A stretch of 64,000 nucleotides of DNA from CAZMGV01 sp964621525 [NCBI: uncultured bacterium]. Lineage in GTDB: Bacteria; JAGRBM01. Shown here one piece after another: positions 44,544-53,550 of this stretch (position 1 is the stretch's first letter; every line of letters begins with the position of its first letter). A program made the translations under genes and the position numbers. Under the pieces are notes generated by a model that worked only from the letters and a program-made list of their open reading frames with translations, had not been told where the DNA came from and ran no database searches. The stretch covers positions 1 through 64,000 of the forward strand of contig CAZUMS010000011.1 of assembly GCA_964621525.1 (NCBI GenBank). Direction: 5' to 3'.

Positions 44544-46568
44544 ATGGTGTCCGGCGTGATGCCGGTCGGCCCGGAGACCCAGAGATTGAGCGCGAACGGC
44601 CGCGAAAGCGGAGGTGACATCATCGGTGAGAATTCGTTCTGGCGGAAGATGGCCCGCCGGTTCGGAACCCCGCTCGACTGGTCAAACATGGACAAGTGCG
44701 CCGCAGGCGGAATGCTCGCCTTGCCTTTTCTTGTCCAGGAAACGGTGCTGAATTTCCTGTTCATCAGGCGCAACCCGGCAGTCTCATATCTGGAACCCGG
44801 TTATCAGCATTTCTACTCCTGGTCCATACTGTGCATCACCGTCGTCTGGATGGGAATGATCGGGTACGCACTGTATCTGAGGGGACGCGATCCTGATAAC
44901 ATCTTTGTCACCCGGCTGATGATATTCTACAGCAGCTGCTATCTGGTATTCGTCGTATACTCCTACGGTATCTTCACAACCCCGATGTTCACCCTGATTC
45001 CATGCGTCGGAATTCTGGGAGTGCTCCTGTTTCCGAGGAAAATAAGTATCCAGGCGTATTATCTCGCCTTCGGCGCACTAGCAGTGCTTGGAATACTCGA
45101 GCAGTTGAGGGCGATTCCCTATGCTCCGCTGCTCCGCCGGCAGCCGTATTCCTTCCACCGGCTGGATTCGGCCTGGGTGCTTAATTCCGGAGCAATCACG
45201 TATGTTTTCTCGCTGGCCGTGATGGCGCTTTGTGGAGCCATGTTCGATCTCTGGCGGGACCGGGAATCCCGGCTGGCTGAATCGACCCGGGAACTCGAGC
45301 GCTCCCGAGACATGCTGGAAACCCATGTCGCGGCGAGAACGGAGGAACTTGAGAAATCGAACCAGTACCTGCTTGAGGAGATCGTCCGCCGCCGGAAGGC
45401 GGAGGAGGCCAGACTCGCCATCGAGCGCAGGATGCTTGAGGCTCAGAAACTGGAAAGCCTGGGAGTGCTGGCTGGCGGAGTCGCCCACGACTTCAACAAC
45501 CTGATTTCCTCGATTCTGGGGAATGCCGAACTTGTGCAGGCGGATCTCCTTCCTGGCAGTGCGCAGCTGGAGAGCGTCCGCGCGATCACCCAGGCCGCCC
45601 GTCGGGCGGGCGATCTCACCCGCCAGCTTCTTGCGTATGCAGGCAAGGCGCAATTCAGCATCGAACCCGTAAACCTGAACGAACTGGCGGAGGAAATGGT
45701 CCAGATCCTCCGGGTATCGATTCCGAAGGACATAAAGGTCGAGTTCCGTCTCGCACCGGACCTGCCGGCGGTCGAAGGTGACCCGACGCAGCTCCGGCAG
45801 GTGGTGATGAATCTCATCACCAATGCGGCGGAAGCGATCGGGGAAAACGCAGGGACCATTACGATCAAGACGGACTTCATGAAGCTGGACGAACATGCCC
45901 TCGCCGACGGCTACCGGCCTTCGACGCGGCCGCCCGGCAATTACGTCAGTATCGAGATCCGGGACACGGGCTGCGGTATCGGCGCCGAAACCCTGGAGCG
46001 TATCTTCGACCCGTTCTTCACGACCAAGTTCACGGGACGGGGGCTTGGGCTTCCTGCCGTGCGCGGAATCGTGAACGGCCACCGGGGAGCGGTGAAGGTG
46101 ACGAGCCGTCCCGGCGAAGGCTCTGCCTTCCGGGTTCTGTTCCCGGCCCTGCCGGGGGCAGCTCCGCGGAAATCGGAGAGCAGCGGCGACCCGCTCGCCT
46201 GGCGCGGCTCGGGCCGGATTCTCGTGGTGGACGACGAGGAACCCATGCGCGCCGTGATGCAGCGGATTCTCGTGCGGCTCGGCTTTGACGTGGACGTGGC
46301 GGCCAGCGGTGCCGAGGGACTCGCCCGGTTCCGGGATCAGGGCGGCGGATACCGGTGCGTGCTGATGGATCTCGTAATGCCGGGGATGACCGGGCTGGAG
46401 CTGCTCCAAGAGGTCCGGGCCCTCTCGAGGGAAGTCCGGATCGTCCTGATGAGCGGGTACAGTGAGGACAGCATTGCCACGGGACGGGATCCCCTGACCG
46501 GTTTCCTGCAGAAACCGATATCCATCGAGGATCTTGCCCGCACCATGCGGGACATCTGCCGGGATTAG
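44544..46568 (+). CDS. Hybrid sensor histidine kinase with receiver domain
   Basis: A kinase of about 674 aa. The N-terminal half has around six membrane helices forming an uncharacterised sensor, then a coiled coil and the phospho-histidine in AGGVAHDFNNLISS. ATPase boxes are NLITNAAEAI, RDTGCGIGAE and GRGLGLPAV. A C-terminal receiver has its phospho-acceptor in CVLMDLVMPGMTG. The start is uncertain: several in-frame ATGs exist without good ribosome binding sites, while a strong GGAGGTGA at 44610-44617 has no in-frame standard start behind it. Its end overlaps the convergent dedA-like gene by four bases. Confidence 0.9.
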   Translation: MVSGVMPVGPETQRLSANGRESGGDIIGENSFWRKMARRFGTPLDWSNMDKCAAGGMLALPFLVQETVLNFLFIRRNPAVSYLEPGYQHFYSWSILCITVVWMGMIGYALYLRGRDPDNIFVTRLMIFYSSCYLVFVVYSYGIFTTPMFTLIPCVGILGVLLFPRKISIQAYYLAFGALAVLGILEQLRAIPYAPLLRRQPYSFHRLDSAWVLNSGAITYVFSLAVMALCGAMFDLWRDRESRLAESTRELERSRDMLETHVAARTEELEKSNQYLLEEIVRRRKAEEARLAIERRMLEAQKLESLGVLAGGVAHDFNNLISSILGNAELVQADLLPGSAQLESVRAITQAARRAGDLTRQLLAYAGKAQFSIEPVNLNELAEEMVQILRVSIPKDIKVEFRLAPDLPAVEGDPTQLRQVVMNLITNAAEAIGENAGTITIKTDFMKLDEHALADGYRPSTRPPGNYVSIEIRDTGCGIGAETLERIFDPFFTTKFTGRGLGLPAVRGIVNGHRGAVKVTSRPGEGSAFRVLFPALPGAAPRKSESSGDPLAWRGSGRILVVDDEEPMRAVMQRILVRLGFDVDVAASGAEGLARFRDQGGGYRCVLMDLVMPGMTGLELLQEVRALSREVRIVLMSGYSEDSIATGRDPLTGFLQKPISIEDLARTMRDICRD

Positions 46569-47206
46569 CTGGCGGTTCCGTTCGAGCGGTTCCGGGCGCG
46601 CAGGTAGCCGATGATACCGGGCAGAACGGACAGGAAGATCACCACAAGAATGACTTTCTCGATGTGCTTGTCGATGTTCGGGACCAGCGTTCCGAGAAAG
46701 TAGCCCGTACAGGTCATCGACAGGATCCAGAAAGCGCCGCCAAAGACGTTAAATGCGGCGAAACGGCGGTACCCCATATCTGCAATTCCGGCGGCGACCG
46801 GGATAAATGTCCGGAACAGCGGCATGAACCTGGCAATGACGATGGTCTTGCCGCCGTGCTCCTCGTAGTAGGCGTGAGCCGCTTTCAGGTGTTCGGGCCG
46901 GAACAGGAGCGACCGGGGGCGGCTGAACAGTAAGGGCCCGCTCTTCCTGCCGATCCAGTAGCTGACGGCGTCGCCGATGATGGCGGCCGGAACGAGCAGC
47001 AGGTTCAGCCAGAGCATCGAGAGATCTCCCTTGGCCGCATAGAGCCCGGCCGTAACGAGCAGCGAGTCTCCCGGCAGGAAGAACACCATGGCTCCGGTTT
47101 CGAGAAAGATGATCAGGAAGAGACCCGGATAACCGCCCCAGCGGATGAGGTCGCCGGGCTCCCGGATGAAGTGGATGATCTGTTCGAGCATGCCCGGCAG
47201 TAGCAT
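46565..47206 (-). CDS. DedA-family membrane protein
   Basis: A 213-aa DedA/SNARE-associated family protein. LFLIIFLETGAMVFFLPGDS near residue 30 is the re-entrant loop with its conserved glutamate and glycines. ARFMPLFRTFIPVAAGIA is the second hallmark, with the essential arginines. These proteins flip undecaprenyl-phosphate or phospholipids across the inner membrane. The gene ends tail to tail with the hybrid kinase. Confidence 0.93.
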   Translation of the reverse strand: MLLPGMLEQIIHFIREPGDLIRWGGYPGLFLIIFLETGAMVFFLPGDSLLVTAGLYAAKGDLSMLWLNLLLVPAAIIGDAVSYWIGRKSGPLLFSRPRSLLFRPEHLKAAHAYYEEHGGKTIVIARFMPLFRTFIPVAAGIADMGYRRFAAFNVFGGAFWILSMTCTGYFLGTLVPNIDKHIEKVILVVIFLSVLPGIIGYLRARNRSNGTAS

Positions 47207-47644
47207 GCCGCCGCGTCAGGGGTCCAAGCCGCCATCTCAACAAAAAGGAACCCTTCTCTCCCCGGCGGGAGGGGAGAGAAGGGGGGACGGAAGAAAGATG
47301 GAGGATGGTGAGTGGACCCGGAACCCGGCGCCTTAAGCGCCCTGCTCCGGAGTGCGGAAGCGATCGGAATCCACGGAGAGTGCCTTGCGGGTTAGGCTTT
47401 GTGGACTCCTTTCCACTCCGACGCACCGCCATACCTATTACACAACCTGTGCCATGTGAGCGGGATCATCCGGGGACGGGAGTAACCGGCATTTTTGCGG
47501 CTTCGGGCTGGAAAATCCCCTGAATCCGGTGCTCCGCTTCCGGTCCCCTGCGTGGCAACTGCCCGCCGTGTCGGCAGGCTGTGCACCGGCTGCCCAAGAG
47601 GTGGCCAGCCTGACAGGCTGGTGAGAGCTGGCGGACGGCTTCGG
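47207..47644. other. Intergenic region with one large hairpin
   Basis: No credible gene is seen; small open frames on both strands lack support. The region should hold the dedA-like promoter (leftward). It contains the hairpin at 47251-47283. The rest, including the AT-richer stretch near 47420-47450, shows no clear promoter boxes. Confidence 0.5.
47251..47283. repeat. Hairpin element, 13-bp stem
   Basis: CCCTTCTCTCCCC at 47251-47263 pairs perfectly with GGGGAGAGAAGGG at 47271-47283 around a 7-base loop. It belongs to the family of CCCT...AGGG hairpins that becomes frequent after 51500. No T-run follows, so it is not an ordinary terminator. Confidence 0.85.
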
Positions 47645-49006
47645 TCAGGCGGCTCCGGCCGGGGCGCCGGCCGCGGCTTTTTTGGCCGCCATCTCGGCCT
47701 GCATCTTCGCCATGCGCCGCTTCATCATCTCCTGGAACAGCTCCGTGAGATAGGGATAGAGCTCCTGGTTCAGGTTGATCTCGGGATAGAGGGTCCGTCC
47801 GACGCCCTCGGAGACAAGGAGCCCCACGTTCACGACCGTATAGGCCGCGTTCACCCGGACCCGGTGCTTGCGCAGAATGTTCACCATCTTGGCGACGGCG
47901 ATGGAGATCTCGATCTCGTTCAAGGGTTTCCCGAAGAATTCGTTCACATGGGCCGCGACGTCTTTTGCATATTCCTCGAAGTTCGTGATCCGGTGGGAAG
48001 GGGCGAAGTTCATCATCAGCTCGGCGACCTTGCGGCCGTCGTTGTTCGCCATCGCCATGAACGCTTCGATGAAGTTCTCCCGGTCCTTGTCCGTCAGGGA
48101 TGCCACCATGCCGACGTCGAGGTAAGTCACATGGTTGCCGTTGTTGAACAGGAAGTTGCCGGGGTGAAGGTCGGCGTGGACGAAGCCGTCCCGGTAGATC
48201 ATCTGGAAGATCGCCCTGAGGCCATGCCGTGCCAGTTCCTTCGGGTCGCAGTCGGTCTTCGCCACATCGTCGATGTGATAGCCCGTGACGAACTCCATGA
48301 CGAGGATGTTCTCGGCGCAGTAATCGTCGATCAGCTTCGGGAAGCCGACGAACTGGTTGCCCTCGAAGTTCTTGCGGAAGCGGCGGTTGTTCGCCGCCTC
48401 GTTGCGCAGATCAAGCTGGCCCTTGATGGCGTTGCCGAACTCCTCGACCGACTCGACCGGGGAGGTGACCTCCACTGACGGGATGAAGGAAATCGACTGC
48501 GCAAAAATGCGCATGACGGCAAGGTCGTATTCGACCTTCTGCTTCACGCCCGGCCGGCGGATTTTCACAGCGACCCGCTCGCCGGTCTTGAGCCGGGCCT
48601 CATGGACCTGCGCCACGGAGGCCGAGGCGATGGGCTTCTCACTGAACTCGGCGAAGATCTCCGCCGGCTGCTTGCCGAAGGCGAGCTGGAACTCGCGCGG
48701 GATGAGCAGCGGGTCGAACGGCGGGACGTTGTCCTGCAGGTTCTTGAGTTCCTCGATGAAAAACGGGGGGAAGATGTCGGGCCGTGTAGACATGATCTGG
48801 CCCATCTTGATGAACGTCGCACCGAGGTCCTCCAGCATCCGGCGGAAACAGTAGGCGAACCGGGTGAAGGCGTTCTCGTTATAGGCGTCCTTCTTTCCGC
48901 CCGGCAGGAACCGGCTGATGGTCAGACCAGTGAATATGAATCCGTACTTGATGACGAGCAGATAAATCGTGACGAGGCGGAGTGCCGAATAGAAGAACTT
49001 CTTCAA
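47645..49006 (-). CDS. ABC1/UbiB-family atypical kinase, second copy
   Basis: A 453-aa UbiB-family protein with LGATFIKMGQIMSTRPD, ASASVAQVHEARL, ERVAVKIRRPG, GFVHADLHPGNFLF and VTYLDVGMV as the diagnostic motifs. The start is TTG with AAGGAAAC upstream. The C-terminus is an alanine-rich tail after a charged helix. It is clearly homologous to the protein at 31810-33132. Two copies in one window suggest different lipid or quinone targets. Confidence 0.9.
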   Translation of the reverse strand: MKKFFYSALRLVTIYLLVIKYGFIFTGLTISRFLPGGKKDAYNENAFTRFAYCFRRMLEDLGATFIKMGQIMSTRPDIFPPFFIEELKNLQDNVPPFDPLLIPREFQLAFGKQPAEIFAEFSEKPIASASVAQVHEARLKTGERVAVKIRRPGVKQKVEYDLAVMRIFAQSISFIPSVEVTSPVESVEEFGNAIKGQLDLRNEAANNRRFRKNFEGNQFVGFPKLIDDYCAENILVMEFVTGYHIDDVAKTDCDPKELARHGLRAIFQMIYRDGFVHADLHPGNFLFNNGNHVTYLDVGMVASLTDKDRENFIEAFMAMANNDGRKVAELMMNFAPSHRITNFEEYAKDVAAHVNEFFGKPLNEIEISIAVAKMVNILRKHRVRVNAAYTVVNVGLLVSEGVGRTLYPEINLNQELYPYLTELFQEMMKRRMAKMQAEMAAKKAAAGAPAGAA

Positions 49007-49141
49007 TGCGCGTTTCCTTCCGGCGCGGCAGACCCGGCAGGGGCCGTGCTGCTGACGGATCTGTCAGGAAGGCTTTTCTAGCCAACGGGGGTGTGAAACC
49101 GCAAACCCGGCTTCAAAGCGGTGTGAAAGCAGACGCAGGCT

Positions 49142-49750
49142 CTAGCGCTTCAGGGCGGTGCCCACGAGAAGGTGCCGGACGAGGCCGGGGCCCTCCACGT
49201 CGATCTCCCTGGTGCCGGAAGTATCGAACCCCGCCGACCGGAGAAGGGCCGGAATATCCCGGTCCAGGGTGCAGCCCAGGAAAACCCTCTGCCACAGGGG
49301 GTTCCACCGCTTCTGCCACCGGACCATGCCGGGATCGTCCGAGCGGATGTGCTCGAGAAGGAGCCACTTGCCGCCGGGCTTCAGTACCCGCTTGACCTCG
49401 GCGGCGGCTTTCTCGGGCGTATGAACCGAACAGAAAACGAGCGTCGCCGCCACGGTGTCGAAGCTGCCATCGGGGAAGGGAAGACTCTCCGCTTCGCCGA
49501 GCTTGAGCTCGACCGGCACGGGTGCCGCTGCGGCACGGCCCTTGGCCCGTTCGATCATGCCGGGCGAGGGCTCGATGGCGGTTACCTTCGTGACCGCCTT
49601 GGGATAGTGGGCGAAATTGAGCCCCGTACCGGCTCCGATCTCGAGAACCGAACCTGACGCCCCCTCCAGCGCCCGGCCGCGAAGCGGAGCAAAGGTCTCT
49701 GTGGCGAGGTCGTTCAGGCGGGGGAAGATCTTTTCAGCATAGAAAGACAT
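49142..49750 (-). CDS. SAM-dependent methyltransferase
   Basis: A 202-aa class I methyltransferase of the UbiE/PMT-like type. VLEIGAGTGLNFAHYP is the SAM motif I, AIEPSPGM the acidic strand and FDTVAATLVFCSV the motif II region. The C-terminal LVRHLLVGTALK resembles METTL7/thiol- or phospholipid-methyltransferase ends. It may serve lipid or quinone modification together with the neighbouring UbiB kinase, though the 135-base gap leaves that open. Confidence 0.87.
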   Translation of the reverse strand: MSFYAEKIFPRLNDLATETFAPLRGRALEGASGSVLEIGAGTGLNFAHYPKAVTKVTAIEPSPGMIERAKGRAAAAPVPVELKLGEAESLPFPDGSFDTVAATLVFCSVHTPEKAAAEVKRVLKPGGKWLLLEHIRSDDPGMVRWQKRWNPLWQRVFLGCTLDRDIPALLRSAGFDTSGTREIDVEGPGLVRHLLVGTALKR

Positions 49751-49796
49751 GGCGGCGAGTGTAGCCGCCCGAAGGCCGGAGGCCAGCGGTGACGGG

Positions 49797-50480
49797 TCAC
49801 CACTCCGCCGTGATCCGGGTGGGGGACCAGTAGAGCCGGACGCCGGCGGGCAGGTGCCGGCCGGGGTCGGCGGCGGCGAACCAGCCCTCCAGCGGCGTGA
49901 ACTCCTCGATCAGGGTGCCGAGCACCACGCCGCTCGCGGCGAAGATCAGCGGGTCGTCGAGCGCCACGGGGGTGCTCCAGGCCTTCACGGCGAATTCCCG
50001 GGCGGTGAGGGCGGCCAGCAGGAAGACCGCCGCCCCCGCGCGCGAGTACCCCCGCTGGCGCAGGGCGAGGTAGGTGGCCGTCGCCGCCGCCGGGTGGAGC
50101 AGCGCGTCGGTCTGCCACCGGTCGCCGTCGTAGAAGCGGAAATCGCCGAGGTTCCGCCGCCAGTTACCGCCCCGGGGCCTGAGGACCCCGTCCGACGCGC
50201 CCCGGTCGATGCCGCTCGCGGCGAGGGCGAGCAGGAGGAACTGGGCGGCATCCTCGCCGAACCGGTCCCGCTCGGGGCAGACGGTGCAGTAGCGCCCGAG
50301 CTCGGTCCGGGCGAACAGCCCCCTGAGGACGAGCGGGTCGGTCTCCTCGGGCAGGGTAATCCGGTAGCGGGGCGGGGGAGGAGGCAGCGGCTCCGCCTCC
50401 GCCCGGAGCGGGCCCAGGGCGAGGGCAGAGAGGACGAGAGCGGCGCCGAGGGTTCGAAGGGTCTGGAGGATAAATTTCAC
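49797..50480 (-). CDS. Exported or membrane protein of unknown function
   Basis: A 227-aa protein with a signal peptide (about residues 1-28) and then a proline run (LPPPPPRY). A hydrophobic C-terminal half could form two or three membrane segments (ATATYLALRQRGYSRAG and LIFAASGVVLGTLIEEF). I do not recognise a family. One CTVC pair lies at about residue 65. Codon use is extremely GC-rich compared with genes before 47000. It is divergent from the HEAT lipoprotein gene. Confidence 0.65.
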   Translation of the reverse strand: MKFILQTLRTLGAALVLSALALGPLRAEAEPLPPPPPRYRITLPEETDPLVLRGLFARTELGRYCTVCPERDRFGEDAAQFLLLALAASGIDRGASDGVLRPRGGNWRRNLGDFRFYDGDRWQTDALLHPAAATATYLALRQRGYSRAGAAVFLLAALTAREFAVKAWSTPVALDDPLIFAASGVVLGTLIEEFTPLEGWFAAADPGRHLPAGVRLYWSPTRITAEW

Positions 50481-50706
50481 GGCCGGTACCCCCTTTCGAG
50501 AGGTACCCTTCCCCGCAGGCGCACGGGGCGGCCGTTACTGCCGGAGCTCGATGCACCGGCGCGCCACACTCCATGATGCGCCTTCCGGCCCCGGAGGGGG
50601 AGCCGTTACCCCTACGGTGAAAGCCTTTTCAGGCGGCGTTCAGAATTCTCCCGCCCGACTGGCGGCCCCCCGTGATTTGGGCCATTCTTCCCGGCACGGA
50701 CAGATC

Positions 50707-51492
50707 ATGAAGCTCCTCCGCGGACTACTCGCCCTCGTGCTCCTCGCCGCCGCCGCCCTTTCATCAGGCGGCTGCGACGGGTTCCATTTCGGCGCGAAGG
50801 GCGGGGACAAGCCCAAGTACGATCCGGTGGAGCTCCTCATCATGGCCCGCGTGGCGGACCTGCGGAGCACCGAACCCGACATCTGGCGCCAGGCGATGAC
50901 GGCGCTGGAGGGCGTGGGCCCCCGCGCGGTGCCGAAGATCGTCCCGCTCCTCGCGGAGGAGAACGCCACGATCCGGAGCCGCGCGGCGGAGCTCCTGGGC
51001 CGCATGGGCCCCGCCGCGAAGGACGCCCTCCCGGCGCTGCTCGAGCGCGTGAAGCTCCGGAACGACCGGGACATGGAAGCGGTCCTGAAGGCCATCGGCG
51101 GCATCGGACCGGCGGCGGGCGAGGCGGTCGCCCCCATGGTCGAGCTCGTGCGCGACAAGTCGGCCCGCAAGGAACACAAGCGGCTCGCCGGCAAGGCGAT
51201 CGTCAAGATCGGCGCCCCGGCGGTGCCCCGGCTCATCGAGGCGCTCTCGGACCCGGACCCCGGCTACCGGTACGGCGCCGCCCGCGCGCTCGCCAAGATC
51301 GGCGGGCCGGCCGAGCCCGCCCGCGAGGCCCTCGGCGGCCTCAAGAACGACCCCGACCAGAAGGTGAAGTTCTGGGCCCGCAAGGCGCTCGAGACGCTGG
51401 ACCGCGCCAAGACCGAAGGCGCCACGGCGCAGGCGCCCGCGGGTGACGGCGCGGACGACGCCGAAGACGGCGACGAAACCGGCGAGAACTGA
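50707..51492 (+). CDS. HEAT-repeat lipoprotein
   Basis: A 261-aa lipoprotein with signal peptide ending in SSGGC. At least four HEAT repeats follow, with the pattern 'G-P-x-A-x-P-x-I/L-V-x-L-L' (GPRAVPKIVPLL, GPAAKDALPALL, GAPAVPRLIEAL). The C-terminus is acidic (DDAEDGDETGEN). It probably works as a protein-binding scaffold on the inner face of the outer membrane. The longer HEAT protein at 41876-43288 shares this repeat type. Confidence 0.83.
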   Translation: MKLLRGLLALVLLAAAALSSGGCDGFHFGAKGGDKPKYDPVELLIMARVADLRSTEPDIWRQAMTALEGVGPRAVPKIVPLLAEENATIRSRAAELLGRMGPAAKDALPALLERVKLRNDRDMEAVLKAIGGIGPAAGEAVAPMVELVRDKSARKEHKRLAGKAIVKIGAPAVPRLIEALSDPDPGYRYGAARALAKIGGPAEPAREALGGLKNDPDQKVKFWARKALETLDRAKTEGATAQAPAGDGADDAEDGDETGEN

Positions 51493-51535
51493 CGGCCACA
51501 CCCCGCCGGACCAGACTCTCCCGGCGCTTCGCGCC

Positions 51536-51557
51536 ACCCTCCCTATTCAGGGAGGGT
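51536..51557. repeat. Hairpin element, left half of a doublet
   Basis: ACCCTCCCT at 51536-51544 pairs with AGGGAGGGT at 51549-51557 around the loop ATTC and is followed by a run of T. It may therefore end transcription of the HEAT lipoprotein gene. The sequence before it, ACTCTCCCGGCGCTTCGCGC, is the mirror of the tail that follows the forward hairpins of the same family. Confidence 0.8.
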
Positions 51558-51633
51558 TTTTTGCCGCTTGACCCTTCGGCAGAGCCTGTCCTGAGCAATT
51601 TCGAAAGGCTCAGGGTGAGCGCGGCATCCGGTT

Positions 51634-51659
51634 CCCCCTCCCTGTGGACAGGGAGGGGG
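51634..51659. repeat. Hairpin element, right half of a doublet
   Basis: CCCCCTCCCT pairs with AGGGAGGGGG around the 6-base loop GTGGAC. It is followed by GCGAGGGGGAGAGTCTCCG. The stem is identical to the hairpin at 58019-58044, but the loop differs. It lies between the tail of the HEAT gene and the end of the ribbon-helix-helix gene. Confidence 0.85.
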
Positions 51660-51683
51660 CGAGGGGGAGAGTCTCCGCGGGCC

Positions 51684-51974
51684 TCAGATGTTCTTGGGGA
51701 CCTTGTCCAGGTCGCACTGGCGCAGGGCGGCGCGGATCAGCGCGCTCTTGTTCGCCTTGGTGTGCCCCTTGGCCTTCAGGTCGGCGACCATCTTGTTCAG
51801 CAGGTCGATGTCCTCGGTGTAGAGCGAGATCGAGACGATCTTGTAGTGCAGGGGGCGCGCCTCGTCGTCGTCGGCAGGGCGGCGGTAGAACGTCGTCTGC
51901 ATGACGTCCTCGGTGAGCGGGTTGCTGCCGAGGGCGGGGGCCATTGAAAGGGCTTCGTGCTTCTTGTGGTCCAT
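51684..51974 (-). CDS. Ribbon-helix-helix protein, ParA partner
   Basis: A 96-aa protein. The C-terminal half fits a ribbon-helix-helix DNA-binding fold: strand KIVSISLYTED, then helices around DLLNKMVADLKAKG and KSALIRAALRQC. The first ~45 residues are a flexible tail, as in small centromere-binding proteins like ParG. GGAGAG precedes the ATG. The same reading frame stays open far upstream through the parA gene, but only this part is credible. It follows the ParA gene by 50 bases on the same strand, forming a type Ib-like partition pair. Confidence 0.75.
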   Translation of the reverse strand: MDHKKHEALSMAPALGSNPLTEDVMQTTFYRRPADDDEARPLHYKIVSISLYTEDIDLLNKMVADLKAKGHTKANKSALIRAALRQCDLDKVPKNI

Positions 51975-52024
51975 GATCTCTCCGTGGGGTCGAATCCTGC
52001 TCTGGGGTGAATCTTTCTCGCGCG

Positions 52025-53194
52025 TCAGGCCGAAGCTCCGGCCGTCTGCGCGCGGGGTTTCTCGCGGCGGTCCCTCAGCCGTTCCTCCACGGCGGACACC
52101 AGCTTCTGGTAATCCACCGCGGCGGGGCACCGGGGGTCGTATTCGAAAATCGTCTTCTTGTAGGACGGGGCTTCCTTCAGCTTCGAGTTCGCCCGGATGG
52201 GCTCGAACATCTGGTCCTTGAAGTAGTCCTTGAGGCTCGCCATCACGTCGTGGGTGATCCGCGCCCGCGGGTCGTAGAACGTCGGCAGCACGCCCAGGAT
52301 CTCCAGCGGGTGGACGAGCTGCTCGCGCACGTAGCGCACCGTCTTTAAAATCTGCTTCACCCCGAACATGGCCAGGAAGTCGCACGACACCGGGATCAGC
52401 ACGTCGTTCGCGTAGGTGAGGGCGTTCTGGTTCACGATCGAGAGGCTCGGCGCGCAGTCCAGCACCACGTAGTCGTAGCCCGTGAGCGCCTCGAGCCGCT
52501 GCTTCAGGAGCCGCTCGCGCCGCTTCATGTTCACGAGCCGGATCTCCGCCGCCGCCACGGTCTCGTCGGAGGTGATGATGTCGAGGCCCGGCCGCACCGG
52601 CACGGCGACCTCCTGCGGCGCGGCCGAATCGATCAGGACGTGGTAGATCGACCGCTCCCCCCGCACGCCGAGCGAGGCGCCCACGTTCCCCTGCGAATCC
52701 ATGTCGATGAGCAGCACGCGCTTCCCCGAGGCGGCGAGCCCCGCGGCGAGCGTCACGCTGGTCGTCGTCTTCCCGGTGCCCCCCTTCTGGTTCAGCACGG
52801 CGATCTTCTCGAGGTGGTGGTTCGCCGTCGCCGCCTTCACCAGCTTCGTGCGGCACTCGGGGCTGCACACGCGGCGGGTCTGGTTGCCGGCCACGAAGAT
52901 CTGGCCGAGGTAGGCGACCTTGAACGGTTTTCCGCACTGGTCGCACTGGACCGGGGCGTCGGCCCCGCTGGAGACCACGCGGCCCGTCTCGACATCGACG
53001 AGCTTGGGCCCCGTGGACGATTCCTCGAGGAGGCAGTTCGAGCTGCAGTAGTAGCGGTCCCCGCCGGCCGTCTGGCGGCGCTGGAAGCTGAAAGTGAGCT
53101 CGAAATTCCGGCCGCAGACGCAGCAGGTCTTCTGTTCGGAGCGGGCTTCCTGGGGATTCAAAACGGGCCGCCTGACGTCGCCAGAGGCCCTCAC
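52025..53194 (-). CDS. ParA-type ATPase with N-terminal double zinc-binding region
   Basis: A 389-aa protein. The ParA/Soj domain starts near residue 128: deviant Walker A NQKGGTGKTTTSV, IDMDSQGN, and Walker B YVVLDCAPSL. Before it lie two four-cysteine units, CCVCGRNF with YYCSSNC, and CDQCGKPF with RVCSPEC, each resembling a treble-clef zinc site. ParA proteins normally lack this. The GTG start has only a weak GCAAGG site. It precedes the ribbon-helix-helix gene. Together they may segregate a replicon or position a cellular cargo. Confidence 0.88.
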   Translation of the reverse strand: MRASGDVRRPVLNPQEARSEQKTCCVCGRNFELTFSFQRRQTAGGDRYYCSSNCLLEESSTGPKLVDVETGRVVSSGADAPVQCDQCGKPFKVAYLGQIFVAGNQTRRVCSPECRTKLVKAATANHHLEKIAVLNQKGGTGKTTTSVTLAAGLAASGKRVLLIDMDSQGNVGASLGVRGERSIYHVLIDSAAPQEVAVPVRPGLDIITSDETVAAAEIRLVNMKRRERLLKQRLEALTGYDYVVLDCAPSLSIVNQNALTYANDVLIPVSCDFLAMFGVKQILKTVRYVREQLVHPLEILGVLPTFYDPRARITHDVMASLKDYFKDQMFEPIRANSKLKEAPSYKKTIFEYDPRCPAAVDYQKLVSAVEERLRDRREKPRAQTAGASA

Positions 53195-53304
53195 CTTGCT
53201 GAAACGTCACTAATATAAGGGGGTTATGGAACTCCTGTCAACCGGAGAATTTTACAAACGTGCCGGGCGGCCCTCCGGAAGGGTGCCGGACCGGCGCGCG
53301 GGGA

Positions 53305-53467
53305 GGCCCCCCCCCCCTCTGTTTTTTCCCGAACTCATCCCGGCGCTCCCCGCGCCACCCTTCTCTGCCAGCGCAGAGAAGGGACCGTTTCAGTTAACGG
53401 GGTTAGCTGGATTCCGGCCCTCTTTACGTCAGTAGAGAGGGCAGCCCCGGAGGGGCGGGTGAGTCCG
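53305..53467. repeat. Hairpin doublet block A
   Basis: After a C-run and TGTTTTTTCC comes hairpin CCCTTCTCTGC/GCAGAGAAGGG (53358-53383, loop CAGC), then hairpin GCCCTCTTTAC/GTAGAGAGGGC (53417-53442, loop GTCA). The block closes with CCCCGGAGGGGCGGGTGAGT and CCG. Block B repeats this order with different stem sequences. Confidence 0.85.
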
Positions 53468-53550
53468 TTCTGCGCCCGCCAGTGAGGTGTGCCGTTCCGT
53501 GCCGTTCCGTGCCCAAGTGTGTTTATCCGTGCTGACCTGTGCAGGGTACC

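Noticed and set aside
44610-44660. Strong GGAGGTGA followed by GTG at 44626 as the hybrid kinase start
   Set aside because: That GTG is not in the kinase reading frame. The frame there has only ATC codons, so no start could be assigned with confidence.
51975-53210. Upstream extension of the ribbon-helix-helix frame through the whole parA gene
   Set aside because: The frame is open by composition only. The part before the ATG at 51974 is arginine/alanine-rich shadow sequence of parA, and a good ribosome binding site sits at 51974.
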